This document shows, one piece after another, positions 1 to 8,981 of a stretch of DNA of 33,122 nt; within the stretch, counting starts at the first letter, position 1, and every line of letters starts with the position of its first letter. The position numbers were made by a program, and so were the translations under genes. The notes beneath the pieces were generated by a model. That model was not told where the DNA came from. It searched no databases and was given only the letters and a program-made list of their open reading frames with translations. The DNA is from CAYMDP01 sp964389375 (GTDB lineage: Bacteria > Bdellovibrionota > Bdellovibrionia > Bdellovibrionales > UBA1609), in NCBI GenBank assembly GCA_964389375.1, contig CAYMDP010000031.1:1-33122 (forward strand), written 5' to 3'.

Positions 1-529
1 TGCCATCGAGTTCTGCTATTGGGTTTAATTGATCTTGATAGATAAAGCTCTGGACTAAGGTGTTGTTGATTCTTTTTCCCACTCTTCGGTGCTGAGCATC
101 GGTGAGGTAAGTGATCACAGTGCTGCTTGGCAGAGTGACCGACTTTAGGTTGCCAAACTCATCGTACGAGTAAGCGGTACTTTCGTTTGTCTGTGAATTT
201 AGCTTTCCGGTTAGGTCTCCGTTTTGGTTGTAGCTATAGACGAAGCCCCCGTAATTCAACATTCGGTCTTGGCCGTCGTATTGACCAAGGGTTGAATTGA
301 ATCTTGTTCGATTCGAATTTAAATCATATTCGTAATCAGAGACAAGATTTCCATTTTTTCTAACCTGCATGAGTCTGCCTGCGGGGTCATAGCTGTAAGC
401 AAAGTTATTGGTTTCGGTTAAGACTTGCTCTGATTTTGCGGTAATGCGACCCAAAGCATCTCTGGTGTACTGGGCTTGGTATCCGGTTGCGGTATAGGCT
501 TCGACTTCTCCGAGAGATTTATTGGTGCC
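1..529 (-). pseudogene. Orphan RHS core fragment, 5'-truncated, runs off window edge
   Basis: On the minus strand this stretch reads as an open frame matching about residues 1832-2002 of the large RHS protein at 2062-8676 (DNA offset 2669). It includes the shared strings ALGRITAKSEQV and YDGQDRMLNYGGF. There is no start codon: the frame begins straight after the stop codon of the DUF3644-like gene and is in frame with it. Similarity to the full copy fades at about 515-525. By hand count about 62 of 520 bases differ (about 88% identity), and the differences are unevenly spread: 1 in the first 60 bases, about 13 in bases 361-420. Protein changes are few (for example T to A in EVEAYTATG). The sequence continues past base 1, so whether a different C-terminal tip follows cannot be seen. 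In rhs loci such headless core fragments normally sit upstream of a displaced alternative toxin tip. It could also be a dead remnant of a tandem duplication. Confidence 0.8.
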
Positions 530-1606
530 TTAAGGCTCATCTTCATATTTGGGCTTGTGGTAAATTCTCCAGATATCGTTTGCGGATTTTTCCTTTAGCG
601 CTAGATTTGCTTTTTCAATGGCGAGGGTCGAATATCTACTAAATTTGGATTTTCCCATCGTGACCTCCTTGTAACAAGTGGAATCCTCCTTAATTTTTGC
701 GTAGCGGACGACCGCACCCATCTTTGGCAGCGTTAGTCCTATTTTTTCGGCAAGTTGGGTGGGACTAAGATGGTAAAAGCCTAATTCATCAATCCGTTTT
801 ACCGCAATTACTGACGCTCCTGGAGTTCCTTCTTTTACTAAGTGAACCGGTACGCCTTCTTTTTTTGTAATTCTCAAGTCTATGGCTGGTCCTGAGCCGA
901 CCGCAGTGGTGTCTAAAACCGCAACACCTGGAAAGACTTCTTGCCATGATGATGCATGTTTTATTCTTGATAAGATTACATTCAGGTTAATGTCCGAAGG
1001 CTGAACTGACTCTCCCATCACTGCGCCTTCGACGATTGCAAGAGCTTTTACTTTTGCGAGAGCTTCCGTGCGTTTCCTTTTTTTAGGCGATAACAATTTC
1101 TGTATCGACTTGACTTCGCGATCGAATAAACTGGACAAATCCGATGGCGGAGTCATTGATATTGGCAATACTCTTGCGGGCATATATCGATACAATTCTT
1201 GGGAAAAAACTGATTTAAGTAAGTCTCTGAATAGTGTAAGACCCGCTTGCGCATGGATGTAGAGCTGGTCTTCTGAGACCTCAACTAAGTGGTGTTGAGC
1301 AGCATCCCGAAGACTATTTACAATTTGTAAGCTAAGAACTTGCTCATCCGTTAAAATTGGTGGACTAACCCCGGTCAATGCTTTCCTTACACACGCGTCG
1401 AATCCTATGGTTTGTTTCGAATTCCCTTCCCGAATCCGTGCCCCGCAATGAAGCAAAGCGGATTTCAAAAACATTTCAAAAGAATGGTCTAGAAGGATTA
1501 ACACTGCTTCAACTCGGCCTGTGTCAAATGGACGGTTGAAGTGCTCAATGCTTAGAATTAGCGAATTAACTGCTTTGGCAAGTAGGAGTCTTGACTCTTT
1601 TTTCAT
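530..1606 (-). CDS. DUF3644-like protein with HEPN-type RDxxxH motif
   Basis: A 358-residue soluble protein with no signal peptide. The N-terminal 130 residues are helical and resemble DUF3644 (pattern RVEAVLILLDHSFEMFLKSALL at about 31-52). They contain R100-D101-x3-H105, the R-(polar)-x3-H signature of HEPN ribonucleases. The C-terminal part (about 280-345) has a helix-turn-helix-like stretch, LSPTQLAEKIGLTLPKMG, which could bind nucleic acid. The start is supported by GAGG 9-10 bases upstream of ATG. The gene lies 178 bp downstream of the small RHS-linked membrane protein, and its stop abuts the in-frame orphan RHS fragment. DUF3644 has no settled function. HEPN proteins often act in abortive infection, toxin-antitoxin and other conflict systems, so a nuclease role is inference. 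It might be a captured defence gene, a toxin, or unrelated cargo. Family call moderately sure, function unsure. Confidence 0.7.
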   Translation of the reverse strand: MKKESRLLLAKAVNSLILSIEHFNRPFDTGRVEAVLILLDHSFEMFLKSALLHCGARIREGNSKQTIGFDACVRKALTGVSPPILTDEQVLSLQIVNSLRDAAQHHLVEVSEDQLYIHAQAGLTLFRDLLKSVFSQELYRYMPARVLPISMTPPSDLSSLFDREVKSIQKLLSPKKRKRTEALAKVKALAIVEGAVMGESVQPSDINLNVILSRIKHASSWQEVFPGVAVLDTTAVGSGPAIDLRITKKEGVPVHLVKEGTPGASVIAVKRIDELGFYHLSPTQLAEKIGLTLPKMGAVVRYAKIKEDSTCYKEVTMGKSKFSRYSTLAIEKANLALKEKSANDIWRIYHKPKYEDEP

Positions 1607-1784
1607 ATCTCATTTACCTCTTGTCAATTCAATCTGCAGAAGTTTTTTCCTGAGCAGGGTTTATTAGTCCACCGAAGTTTCTCTCAAATTGCAGCAGGAA
1701 GGACCGCCTCGGTAGTGGGAGTCGATTCGATACTGGATGTCGATCTCATTTGCAGAGATCCAATCGAAATCGCTCTTCAAACTA

Positions 1785-2072
1785 CTATTTAGTACACATA
1801 GACGGGGTGTTGCGTATTATTTCGTCAGGATCGGCATATTTAAATCTTTCTACTTGTTTCAATTGAAACGAAATTTTAATTTTTGCAAGTTTGCATATGA
1901 AATCAGAAAGACTTTCTTCATCTGAGCCAAATTGTTTTAGATTTGATTTGTAATGTGAATAGTAAACTAAATGACTTCTTCCATTTTGAATTGCTGTCGC
2001 AGCTACGATTATAAAACTCAGTACCACTATCGATTTTTTTATAAAATGCCAAATGTTTTTTTTAGTTCCCAC
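1785..2072 (-). CDS. Small membrane-anchored or exported protein, candidate RHS immunity protein
   Basis: A 95-residue protein starting at GTG, with an 11-bp overlap of the RHS stop codon (GTGGGAACTAA). A GAGGG Shine-Dalgarno sits 9 bases upstream inside the RHS coding end, so translation looks coupled to RHS. Residues 8-28 (roughly WHFIKKSIVVLSFIIVAATAI) form one hydrophobic segment after a lysine-rich start. This is either a signal anchor or a signal peptide cleaved near ATA. The remaining 65 residues are polar, with no motif I recognise. Genes directly after an RHS C-terminal tip commonly encode the cognate immunity protein, and an envelope location would suit protection against an exported toxin. 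That role is inferred from position only; no family similarity is visible. Confidence 0.6.
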   Translation of the reverse strand: MGTKKNIWHFIKKSIVVLSFIIVAATAIQNGRSHLVYYSHYKSNLKQFGSDEESLSDFICKLAKIKISFQLKQVERFKYADPDEIIRNTPSMCTK

Positions 2073-2280
2073 CGATTATTTCCCTCATTCTTTTGCATGT
2101 GGCTTCATCTGAATCTCTGTCGCGTGATATATCGGGTAAATTGTTATGATCAGGAAGTCGCGGATCATAGGTAATGATATCAATTCCGATTCTCAGTTGC
2201 TGACATATTTTTCCGCAGAGTGTTGGATAAAATGAATAGTCGGGCGAATCGCCACGTGGACCGTAAAAGTCGGGGACCTG
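2062..2280 (-). other. Variable C-terminal tip of the RHS protein
   Basis: This encodes residues 2133-2204, after the conserved DPTG that closes RHS cores. In related proteins the core ends here and a toxin or other effector begins. The tip is short (72 residues), polar, with Cys at 2154, 2158 and 2194 and a Asp/Arg-rich end (DISRDRDSDEATC). I recognise no nuclease, deaminase or pore motif. It could be a small toxin, a degraded tip, or a structural end. Confidence 0.5.
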
Positions 2281-5200
2281 ACCAGTCGGATCGATAAAAT
2301 TCACTGGATCTAGAAGGACGTACCCATAAAGATTAGTGTCACCACCATTAAACAGAATTGGATCCTTACTCGTCCATCTACCAGCAAAGGCGTCATAGTC
2401 TCTCGCGCCAAAGCGGGTCAGCTTTGTATGCTGATCATAAATCCCACCAGCGAATCCAAAGGGCTGGAAGCCTGGATTAGAATCGCTTAGGATTTGTCCA
2501 AATTCATCGTATTCGATTTGTTGGATGACTTGGTTGTTTGCGATGTTGATCACTAGTCTTGGGCTCCCAAGTTGGTCGCTGATGATTCTGTAGGTGTTTC
2601 CGTTTTTATACATAATATCAGGCACATTTGATTTTGCAGCATAAACAAATGTACTTACAACTGCCCCGTTGCCATCGAGTTCTGCTATTGGGTTTAATTG
2701 ATCTTGATAGATAAAGCTCTGGACCAAGGTGTTGTTGATTCTTTTTCCCACTCTTCGGTGTTGAGCATCGGTTAGGTAAGTAATCACTGCGCTGTTTGGC
2801 AGAGTGACGGACTTTAGGTTGCCGAATTCATCGTACGAGTAAGCGGTACTTTCGTTTGTCTGAGAGTTTAGCTTTCCAGTTAGATCTCCGTTTTGGTTGT
2901 AGCTATAGACGAAGCCCCCGTAATTTAGCATTCGGTCTTGGCCGTCGTACTGACCAAGTGTGGTGTTGAATCTTGTTCTGTTCGAGTTTAAGTCGTACTC
3001 GTAATCAGAGACCAGGTTGCCGTTTTTTCGAACCTGTACCAGTCGTCCAGCGGGATCATAGCTATAGGTAAAGTTATTAGTTTCAGTTAAGACTTGTTCT
3101 GACTTTGCAGTAATCCGTCCCAAGGCATCTCTGGTGTATTGCGCTTGATAACCAGTAGCAGTATAAGTTTCAACTTCTCCGAAAGAGTTGTAGGAATAGC
3201 TATCGCTGACATTCGAAAGAGTAGAGCCTAGCAGCAAGCCATTTAAGGGGCTTCTAGCCATAGTCATGCCAGAGGCCAGAGTCATTAAACCATCTTGATC
3301 ATATCCATAGCTTGCAACTAAATTTGGTCCAAGACTTAGACTTGAAAGTCTAAAGTCAGAATCATAGACCATATTCACTTGCGCATTGATAACTCCAGAA
3401 AAGTTTTGAGCAGTCATTAGGCTTCCGTCATAGGAATAATTTAATGCCACACCATCTGGTGAAGAGATCGACGCAACTTGGCCGGTGCTTGGGTGGTATA
3501 GATAGTTAAAACTTCCTAAAGTACTTTGCACAGAGTTAAGTCGTTCTCTTACGGGATCGTAGTTGTACTGAATGACTTTTCCGTCGGGGCGGGTGATCGA
3601 AGTCAGTTGATCATCTAGGTTGTAGCCGTAAGTTGTATTTTTTGGAGTAAAGCCCAAAGATGGAGGCAGATATTCACTAACAAGCCCCATGATGTTATAG
3701 ACAAATTCATGAGGAGTGCGTCCGGGAGGAGTAATACTTGTTATATTTCCTCCGGCGTCGTAGCTAAATAAAATTTCTCTGCCGTCCGCAAGCCTTTGCC
3801 TTGTTACTCGCCCCATCGGATCGTATGAGAATTCGTTGATTTGATTTAATGGGTTAATACTTCTAAATAGAAAGCCCTCGTTATTGTACTGAAACGAAGA
3901 TTGTCTAGAGCCAAAGTCAGAACTTGCAAGCCTTCCGCGAGCATCGTAGCTGAAGACCGTAGGTTGAAGCCCAGTGATTTGAAGGGATTCTATACGGCCG
4001 AGTGCATCCAAACCGATCTGTGTCCCGCGCCCTTCAGGAGAAGTGAGCGTCCTAGTTTTTGTCTCGCCATTGTATTCGTCAAGGTAAGCCTTGCCATTGA
4101 TTAGCTCTTCAGTGAGGCGTTGTTGGGTGTAAGGGACGCCGTTTTCTATCGCCAATTGTCCCGATACACTTCGTTGTACTTCGAGTCTGTTTCCTGAAGG
4201 TAGGATTGTTTCCTCATAAGCTAAGTATGGGGCTTGAAATCCGTAGACCGGATCCGCCGCAAATCGACTTTGGCTTGTGCTTCCATCAGAATTGGTAAGA
4301 CTGGTTTCGCTTTGAAGTCGAGTTTGTAGGCTTTCGGTTAGATCTGGGTTAATAGTTCTATTTATCAGCTGACCACTGTTTAGTTCTTCAGAGATAAACC
4401 GGGTCTGCCGATTTTCGCCTGTCGACATCAGGATTTCTTGTGCGTAGCGAGAGTTTTCAAGATTTGTTCGAATAAGTTCTAAAAATCCACCGTTGGCTTT
4501 GTCTTCCCGAACAAATCGGCCCTGACTGTCGTATTGAAACTGAGTTTCTTTTCCTCTTGGGTCTCTAAACACAGAAAGTAGTCCATCTGCACTGTGATAT
4601 TGCATTTCGAAGGTCTCGTTCGCAGGACTGGTGACAGCCCGTAGATAGCCCTCGCTGTTTAAATAAAGCGCAGTTCTTTGTCCATAGGGAGAAATGATCT
4701 CTAAGGGATTTCCCTGTGAATCTCTAACAATTTCCGTGGTGTTTTGGCTCGAATCTAAGATTCGGACTAAAAGGTTTTGTTCGTTGTGCTCGAATTGATA
4801 TTTTAAGGCACCTGTTAGGCTATCATGTGTCTTTAGGTGAAGGCCTTTGCTTGAGAATATAAAATATTCGTCACCGCCAGGTGAGCTAACTCGAAGCTCG
4901 CTGCCTGTATATCCAGGCAGTGCCGATCTGACTCTGCGTATGCGGCGATTTGCATTGTCGGCGATATAAAGTGTCCCATCAAATGGATCAAGGGCGATGC
5001 CTTGAGGATTATTTAATAGGCTTTCTAGTGCGGGTTTTCCGTCTCCATTAAATCCGGATGCTCCTGCGCCAATGGTATTCGTTCCCGCAAGCCGAGTGAT
5101 GGATCCATCAGGTAATATACGGATGATTGAATTTGGCTGTGCACTTGATCCACCATTTGCAACCACGAAGGAGCCATCCGGGGCAAGGGTGATATCCCAA

Positions 5201-8200
5201 GGAGTGAAAATCCCATCCGGGTTAAGATGGCTGACACTGATAAATGTTGAAATAATTCCTGCAGCATTCACCCTTCGTATGCGATTAAAAAGTCCGTCAA
5301 CAAAGTATAAAGTGCCATCGTTCGTCACGACCATTGCGTTAGGATTGCCTATTTGCGCAAGTCTTGCCTGGCCACCATCTCCACTTGTGCCCTGTGCTCC
5401 TGTCCCAACATAGGTGTCGATAATTCCGTTTGTGCCGATCCTTCGAATTTTTCGATTCTGAATTTCTCCAAGGAATATGCTGCCGTCGGGTCCTATGGCT
5501 AAACCAAATAATCTTGCAAGACCCGCGTTGATTGCGGGACCACCGTCTCCAAGAGAAGTACTAGACGGAGTTCCGTTTCCGGCAACTCTATAGATTTGTT
5601 GCTCTGGGGTCATTCTCAACAACAATCCGCCAAGAGCAATATACATGTCTCCATTAGGAGCAAAGGCAATATCGTTAAGTTCTCCAAATAAGTCGACAGA
5701 TGTCGCAAGACTACCATCAAGCATGGGCTGAGTGCCGCCTCCAGCGACTGTCGTAATGATCCCATTGCGATCGATCTTGCGTACGCGACGGTCTACTGAA
5801 TCAACGATATAAAGCTCACCGGACGGAGACATACGCACTCTTCGCGGGTTTCTAAAGCGAGCTTCTGCAGCGGGGCCTCCATCGCCATTTGATATTCCGC
5901 CGGGGACGTCACTTAGACTACCTGCGTAGGTGTCCATTACTCCAACAGACTGAAGATTCGTGCTTTGTCCATCTCCCATATAGAGCTTGAGGGTCTCCGG
6001 CGAAAAATAATGGTAGTTGTTTAGTCCCCAGCCTCCGAGCCCGAATTCAGCCATATCCAAATTTTCTAAATCAATAAAGTGTTCAGTCTCTAAAGCGACT
6101 CCGGTTACTGTGCCAACAAAAGAAGGGGTAAAAATTGTACCTGATGGTTGTCTGGCAAAGTTTGCTTCTATTGCTGCGATTTGTGGGGAAGTAAAACCTC
6201 CGATATAAATGCCCCGATATATAAATCCAATCGAAACCCTCGCTGTGCGACTTCCGAAGACATTTCTATTGAAGATATCTCTCCCATCCCAAGTAAACTC
6301 GGTCTCCATGTTTGAAGTTGGATTAAGAAACCGTCTCATAGAGGTTTGGCCTGCAATACTGACTCCCAGATCAATGCCAATCAAGTCAGTGAGGCCCGAG
6401 ATATCTCCAGACAAGTTTATTCTTGTGGTTCTCTTGTCTAATCGACCGGGCACACGGTCTGATCGATAAACCAAATTCAAGGGGGTCCCAGTGATTGGAA
6501 TAACCTCACTTAGTGTTTGATTCTCAATTTCAATGATCGAACCACAGCGGGTCGTTGGATCTCGTGGCAGTCTCGGTCCTCCTGGAGTTTGCGGACCTCC
6601 ACCATTTGGTTGAGTTGATCCATCCGCGATTCCGTAGGGAAAATTAAGATCCCATGGCGAAAAATGAGGGATCTGCATGCGCCAAAGTTCTTTACCTACC
6701 GGATAAGTTTTTGCAAGTTCGATCCGCTCTTCATCAGTGACTTCAAATACATTAATTTGATTTTCATTTATTGGGGTCGTTCCATCAAAGCTTAAGATGG
6801 CTCTGTCATCTTCGATTCCGATGATTTTCATTATCACGCCATCAGTAGATGCAGTCCATTGCTGTTTTGAGTGTTCGTAGTATCCAGCGGGCACAAAAAA
6901 TCCAACAGGCAAATCTAAGAAATTATCTAGGTAGTACAAAAGGGGCTTATTAAAATTAATTCGACTTGCGCCTATAGCAATTGCTTCATCCGCAGAAAAT
7001 TCAGCAGCATAAGTATATGCGGTTAGGGGTGGCAAAGCCGCTGGCATAGTTTGAAGGCCATTTTCCCCAACCGTATATTCAGTAATCCGAAGAGATAAAT
7101 CCGAAAGACTTACACTTCCTCCACCAGGCAATACTGCTGTTGCCGTGGTTTGTGAGGGAATAATAAATGTCCCTTGTCTAGAACCTGAGGCATCGGTTTC
7201 TACCGAACCCCTTGCTACTTGGGGCTGGGCTGAATTCATCCGAACCGGGGTCACTACGGGATCAAGAGCTTTTAAATATAGATCTTCTATGCTGGTCATC
7301 TCGCCCCATTGGGATTCGACCGATCTTTGTGCTGGAAAGTATCCAGCTCTTGAAAAGTTTAAAATAACTCGTCCGCCGCCGTTTACGACCAAATCAAACA
7401 TTCCGTCTGCGCGGCTTAAAGTTTTGCCAACTTGATTTTGGTAAAGAGCGCTGACTTCGACTCCCGATAGAGGATCGCCATTAGATTTTAAAATGCGTCC
7501 TCGGTATAAAGAAGCTCGTTTTTGATCAATGGCCTCAGGTTGCACATCGGTCTGAATCGGAGTTGGGCCTTCGTATAAAAAACTTAATGATTCTTGGGCC
7601 AGACTGGCTCCATTAAACGCGATTGGTGGCGCAACAGTTGCGGGGTCTGGGGGCAAAATAATATCTTCTACCGTGATATCTATATTTTGAGTGCTTTCTG
7701 CATTTTGAGAATCACGAACTCTTAAAGTGACTTGATAACTTCCGGCTTGCTGAAATTGGTGTGAGGCATAGGCACCCGTTGCCGTTTGCCCATCGCCGAA
7801 GTTCCAATCAAAAGTTAAGGGATCGCCATCTGGGTCTGTGGATTCTCTGGCATCGAAGACAACTAAGTGAGGGGCTACACCAGAAGTCGCAGTCGTCTTA
7901 ATATCCGCAAGCGGAGGAAGATTTGGCCGAATTAAGGTGATTGTTTGAGAGCTTATTGAAGTCAATCCCCCATTGTCGGTCACAGTTAACTGAACTTGAA
8001 AAGTCCCAAAGTCAGAATAGGTATGACTAATAGACTGGCCAGATCCACTTTGTCCGTCGCCAAAATCCCATTGATAGCTTTCTATACTTCCATCCGGATC
8101 ACTTGAGCTTGAAGCATCAAAACTAACAGTCCTGGTATTTTGATCGATCAAAATACTAAACTGGGCTAGGGGAGCTTGATTTGGACCACTGCTTCCCGTG

Positions 8201-8676
8201 ATTTTAAGTTGGACATAAGAAATCGGAAGACCCCAAACACGGACTTTAATTTGATTTTGCAATTGAAGAGCTATGGACTTTTGAAGTCCTAGAACATTTT
8301 TATTCAGTTCATTTTTTTGAACAATAATTTGCCCGTTGACTACAAGCTCGAAGCCATTAACTCGCTGAAGCTTTATTAGGGCCGTCTGCAAAGATTTTCC
8401 AAGTTCACAAAGAAGCCTTTGCAAAAATTTTGAGGGGCATTGATATTGTGGCAAATCTTGGCCCGATCCATTGATGATTTCGATTTGATTGGGCTCTGGG
8501 CTTAGGCTTTGCAAGATCAATTGATCCTGCTGGATTTTAACCTTTCCAAGTTGCCCGAGATAATTTTTTTGAAAGACTATATTTGCTTCTGGGTGGCTTG
8601 AGGCTGCGGAATTCAGAGATCCGAATAATATAAGACAAAATAGCATTAAAGCGATTTGAGTTAAATTGATCCGCAT
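2062..8676 (-). CDS. Secreted teneurin-like RHS/YD-repeat protein with PKD and NHL domains
   Basis: A 2204-residue exported protein. In order: Sec signal peptide (1-27); two PKD domains (about 168-249 and 255-337, both with WxFGDGQ); a carboxypeptidase-regulatory-like fold (about 391-470, DPLSGVEVSA); an extended beta region, with a Gly/Pro linker at about 690-705; RHS N-terminal-type segment (715-870); NHL repeats (about 912-1250, recurring GDGGPA and LYIVD-type strings); YD repeats (about 1330-2010); conserved RHS core end (DQLGSPRLV at 2034, DPTGQ at 2129-2133); and a unique 72-residue tip (2133-2204) with three Cys. In RHS/TcC/teneurin families the YD repeats form a hollow shell around a C-terminal effector. 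No PAAR or type VI N-terminus is present, so export by Sec is expected. GGAG lies 8 bases before the ATG. A second partial core copy lies at 1-529. The target and tip activity are unknown. Confidence 0.93.
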   Translation of the reverse strand: MRINLTQIALMLFCLILFGSLNSAASSHPEANIVFQKNYLGQLGKVKIQQDQLILQSLSPEPNQIEIINGSGQDLPQYQCPSKFLQRLLCELGKSLQTALIKLQRVNGFELVVNGQIIVQKNELNKNVLGLQKSIALQLQNQIKVRVWGLPISYVQLKITGSSGPNQAPLAQFSILIDQNTRTVSFDASSSSDPDGSIESYQWDFGDGQSGSGQSISHTYSDFGTFQVQLTVTDNGGLTSISSQTITLIRPNLPPLADIKTTATSGVAPHLVVFDARESTDPDGDPLTFDWNFGDGQTATGAYASHQFQQAGSYQVTLRVRDSQNAESTQNIDITVEDIILPPDPATVAPPIAFNGASLAQESLSFLYEGPTPIQTDVQPEAIDQKRASLYRGRILKSNGDPLSGVEVSALYQNQVGKTLSRADGMFDLVVNGGGRVILNFSRAGYFPAQRSVESQWGEMTSIEDLYLKALDPVVTPVRMNSAQPQVARGSVETDASGSRQGTFIIPSQTTATAVLPGGGSVSLSDLSLRITEYTVGENGLQTMPAALPPLTAYTYAAEFSADEAIAIGASRINFNKPLLYYLDNFLDLPVGFFVPAGYYEHSKQQWTASTDGVIMKIIGIEDDRAILSFDGTTPINENQINVFEVTDEERIELAKTYPVGKELWRMQIPHFSPWDLNFPYGIADGSTQPNGGGPQTPGGPRLPRDPTTRCGSIIEIENQTLSEVIPITGTPLNLVYRSDRVPGRLDKRTTRINLSGDISGLTDLIGIDLGVSIAGQTSMRRFLNPTSNMETEFTWDGRDIFNRNVFGSRTARVSIGFIYRGIYIGGFTSPQIAAIEANFARQPSGTIFTPSFVGTVTGVALETEHFIDLENLDMAEFGLGGWGLNNYHYFSPETLKLYMGDGQSTNLQSVGVMDTYAGSLSDVPGGISNGDGGPAAEARFRNPRRVRMSPSGELYIVDSVDRRVRKIDRNGIITTVAGGGTQPMLDGSLATSVDLFGELNDIAFAPNGDMYIALGGLLLRMTPEQQIYRVAGNGTPSSTSLGDGGPAINAGLARLFGLAIGPDGSIFLGEIQNRKIRRIGTNGIIDTYVGTGAQGTSGDGGQARLAQIGNPNAMVVTNDGTLYFVDGLFNRIRRVNAAGIISTFISVSHLNPDGIFTPWDITLAPDGSFVVANGGSSAQPNSIIRILPDGSITRLAGTNTIGAGASGFNGDGKPALESLLNNPQGIALDPFDGTLYIADNANRRIRRVRSALPGYTGSELRVSSPGGDEYFIFSSKGLHLKTHDSLTGALKYQFEHNEQNLLVRILDSSQNTTEIVRDSQGNPLEIISPYGQRTALYLNSEGYLRAVTSPANETFEMQYHSADGLLSVFRDPRGKETQFQYDSQGRFVREDKANGGFLELIRTNLENSRYAQEILMSTGENRQTRFISEELNSGQLINRTINPDLTESLQTRLQSETSLTNSDGSTSQSRFAADPVYGFQAPYLAYEETILPSGNRLEVQRSVSGQLAIENGVPYTQQRLTEELINGKAYLDEYNGETKTRTLTSPEGRGTQIGLDALGRIESLQITGLQPTVFSYDARGRLASSDFGSRQSSFQYNNEGFLFRSINPLNQINEFSYDPMGRVTRQRLADGREILFSYDAGGNITSITPPGRTPHEFVYNIMGLVSEYLPPSLGFTPKNTTYGYNLDDQLTSITRPDGKVIQYNYDPVRERLNSVQSTLGSFNYLYHPSTGQVASISSPDGVALNYSYDGSLMTAQNFSGVINAQVNMVYDSDFRLSSLSLGPNLVASYGYDQDGLMTLASGMTMARSPLNGLLLGSTLSNVSDSYSYNSFGEVETYTATGYQAQYTRDALGRITAKSEQVLTETNNFTYSYDPAGRLVQVRKNGNLVSDYEYDLNSNRTRFNTTLGQYDGQDRMLNYGGFVYSYNQNGDLTGKLNSQTNESTAYSYDEFGNLKSVTLPNSAVITYLTDAQHRRVGKRINNTLVQSFIYQDQLNPIAELDGNGAVVSTFVYAAKSNVPDIMYKNGNTYRIISDQLGSPRLVINIANNQVIQQIEYDEFGQILSDSNPGFQPFGFAGGIYDQHTKLTRFGARDYDAFAGRWTSKDPILFNGGDTNLYGYVLLDPVNFIDPTGQVPDFYGPRGDSPDYSFYPTLCGKICQQLRIGIDIITYDPRLPDHNNLPDISRDRDSDEATCKRMREIIGGN

Positions 8677-8712
8677 ACGTTCAGCTCCAAGTTTGGATTA
8701 AGGCGCACATAT

Positions 8713-8727
8713 ATAAACGGAGTTTAT
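8713..8727. promoter_or_regulatory. Dyad ATAAAC-GGA-GTTTAT upstream of the RHS gene
   Basis: A perfect 6-bp inverted repeat with a 3-bp spacer lies 37-51 bp upstream of the RHS start codon. It overlaps an AT-rich run (TTATATATG on the minus strand) that is the best -10-like sequence there, though no good -35 accompanies it. A repressor site or promoter element is possible. The evidence is symmetry and position only. Confidence 0.25.
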
Positions 8728-8949
8728 TTAACAGACTTTAGTCCCGATGTGAGAAGCCCAGCATTTTGCCGACTTTCTGGCGGAAGAATCTTACAAATCC
8801 CAGTTTGGTCAGCCTTGTTTTGAGACCATAAATAATATTTGTTGCGAACCATTCAAATCAGGTAAGCAGCCCCTTTTTTCATCTCAGTGCACTAGAAGCC
8901 CGCAGTTTTTACTGAGAATGGATTCATTTAAACTATTTGATGCGCTGAT

Positions 8950-8971
8950 ACGGAAAAAGGGAACTGTTACC
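8950..8971 (+). repeat. Dispersed REP-like repeat (partial copy)
   Basis: Twenty of these 22 bases match the inner part of the right inverted repeat of the transposase element at 16864-16895, including the 16-base identical core AAAGGGAACTGTTACC. It lies 10 bp past the stop codon of the hydrolase gene, the intergenic position typical of REP elements. No inverted partner is visible nearby. Confidence 0.6.
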
Positions 8972-8981
8972 AGCGGCGTAC

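Larger units (their letters stand above)
8677..8981. other. Intergenic region between hydrolase and RHS genes
   Basis: About 305 bp with no credible gene. It holds the dyad at 8713-8727, a 6-bp inverted repeat (CTCAGT at 8883-8888, ACTGAG at 8911-8916, no U-run so not a clear terminator), and a REP-like sequence at 8950-8971. I see nothing else. Confidence 0.6.

Noticed and set aside
527..535. Read-through fusion of the DUF3644-like protein with the in-frame RHS fragment
   Set aside because: The stop is TAA, with no sign of recoding; being in frame has a one-in-three chance probability.
1607..1784. Possible remnant gene between the small membrane protein and the DUF3644-like gene
   Set aside because: Minus-strand frames are short and interrupted, and I saw no similarity to RHS or to a neighbour.
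3190..4700. Recurrent short similar segments suggesting a repeat array or CRISPR
   Set aside because: They are degenerate YD protein repeats within one reading frame, with no constant repeat or spacers.
1068..7435. Several plus-strand open frames of 60-115 residues opposite the DUF3644-like and RHS genes
   Set aside because: They lie wholly antisense to well-supported genes, lack ribosome sites and family-like sequence, and look like shadow frames.
8883..8916. CTCAGT/ACTGAG hairpin as terminator of the hydrolase operon
   Set aside because: The stem is 6 bp with a 22-base loop and no T-run on the minus strand.
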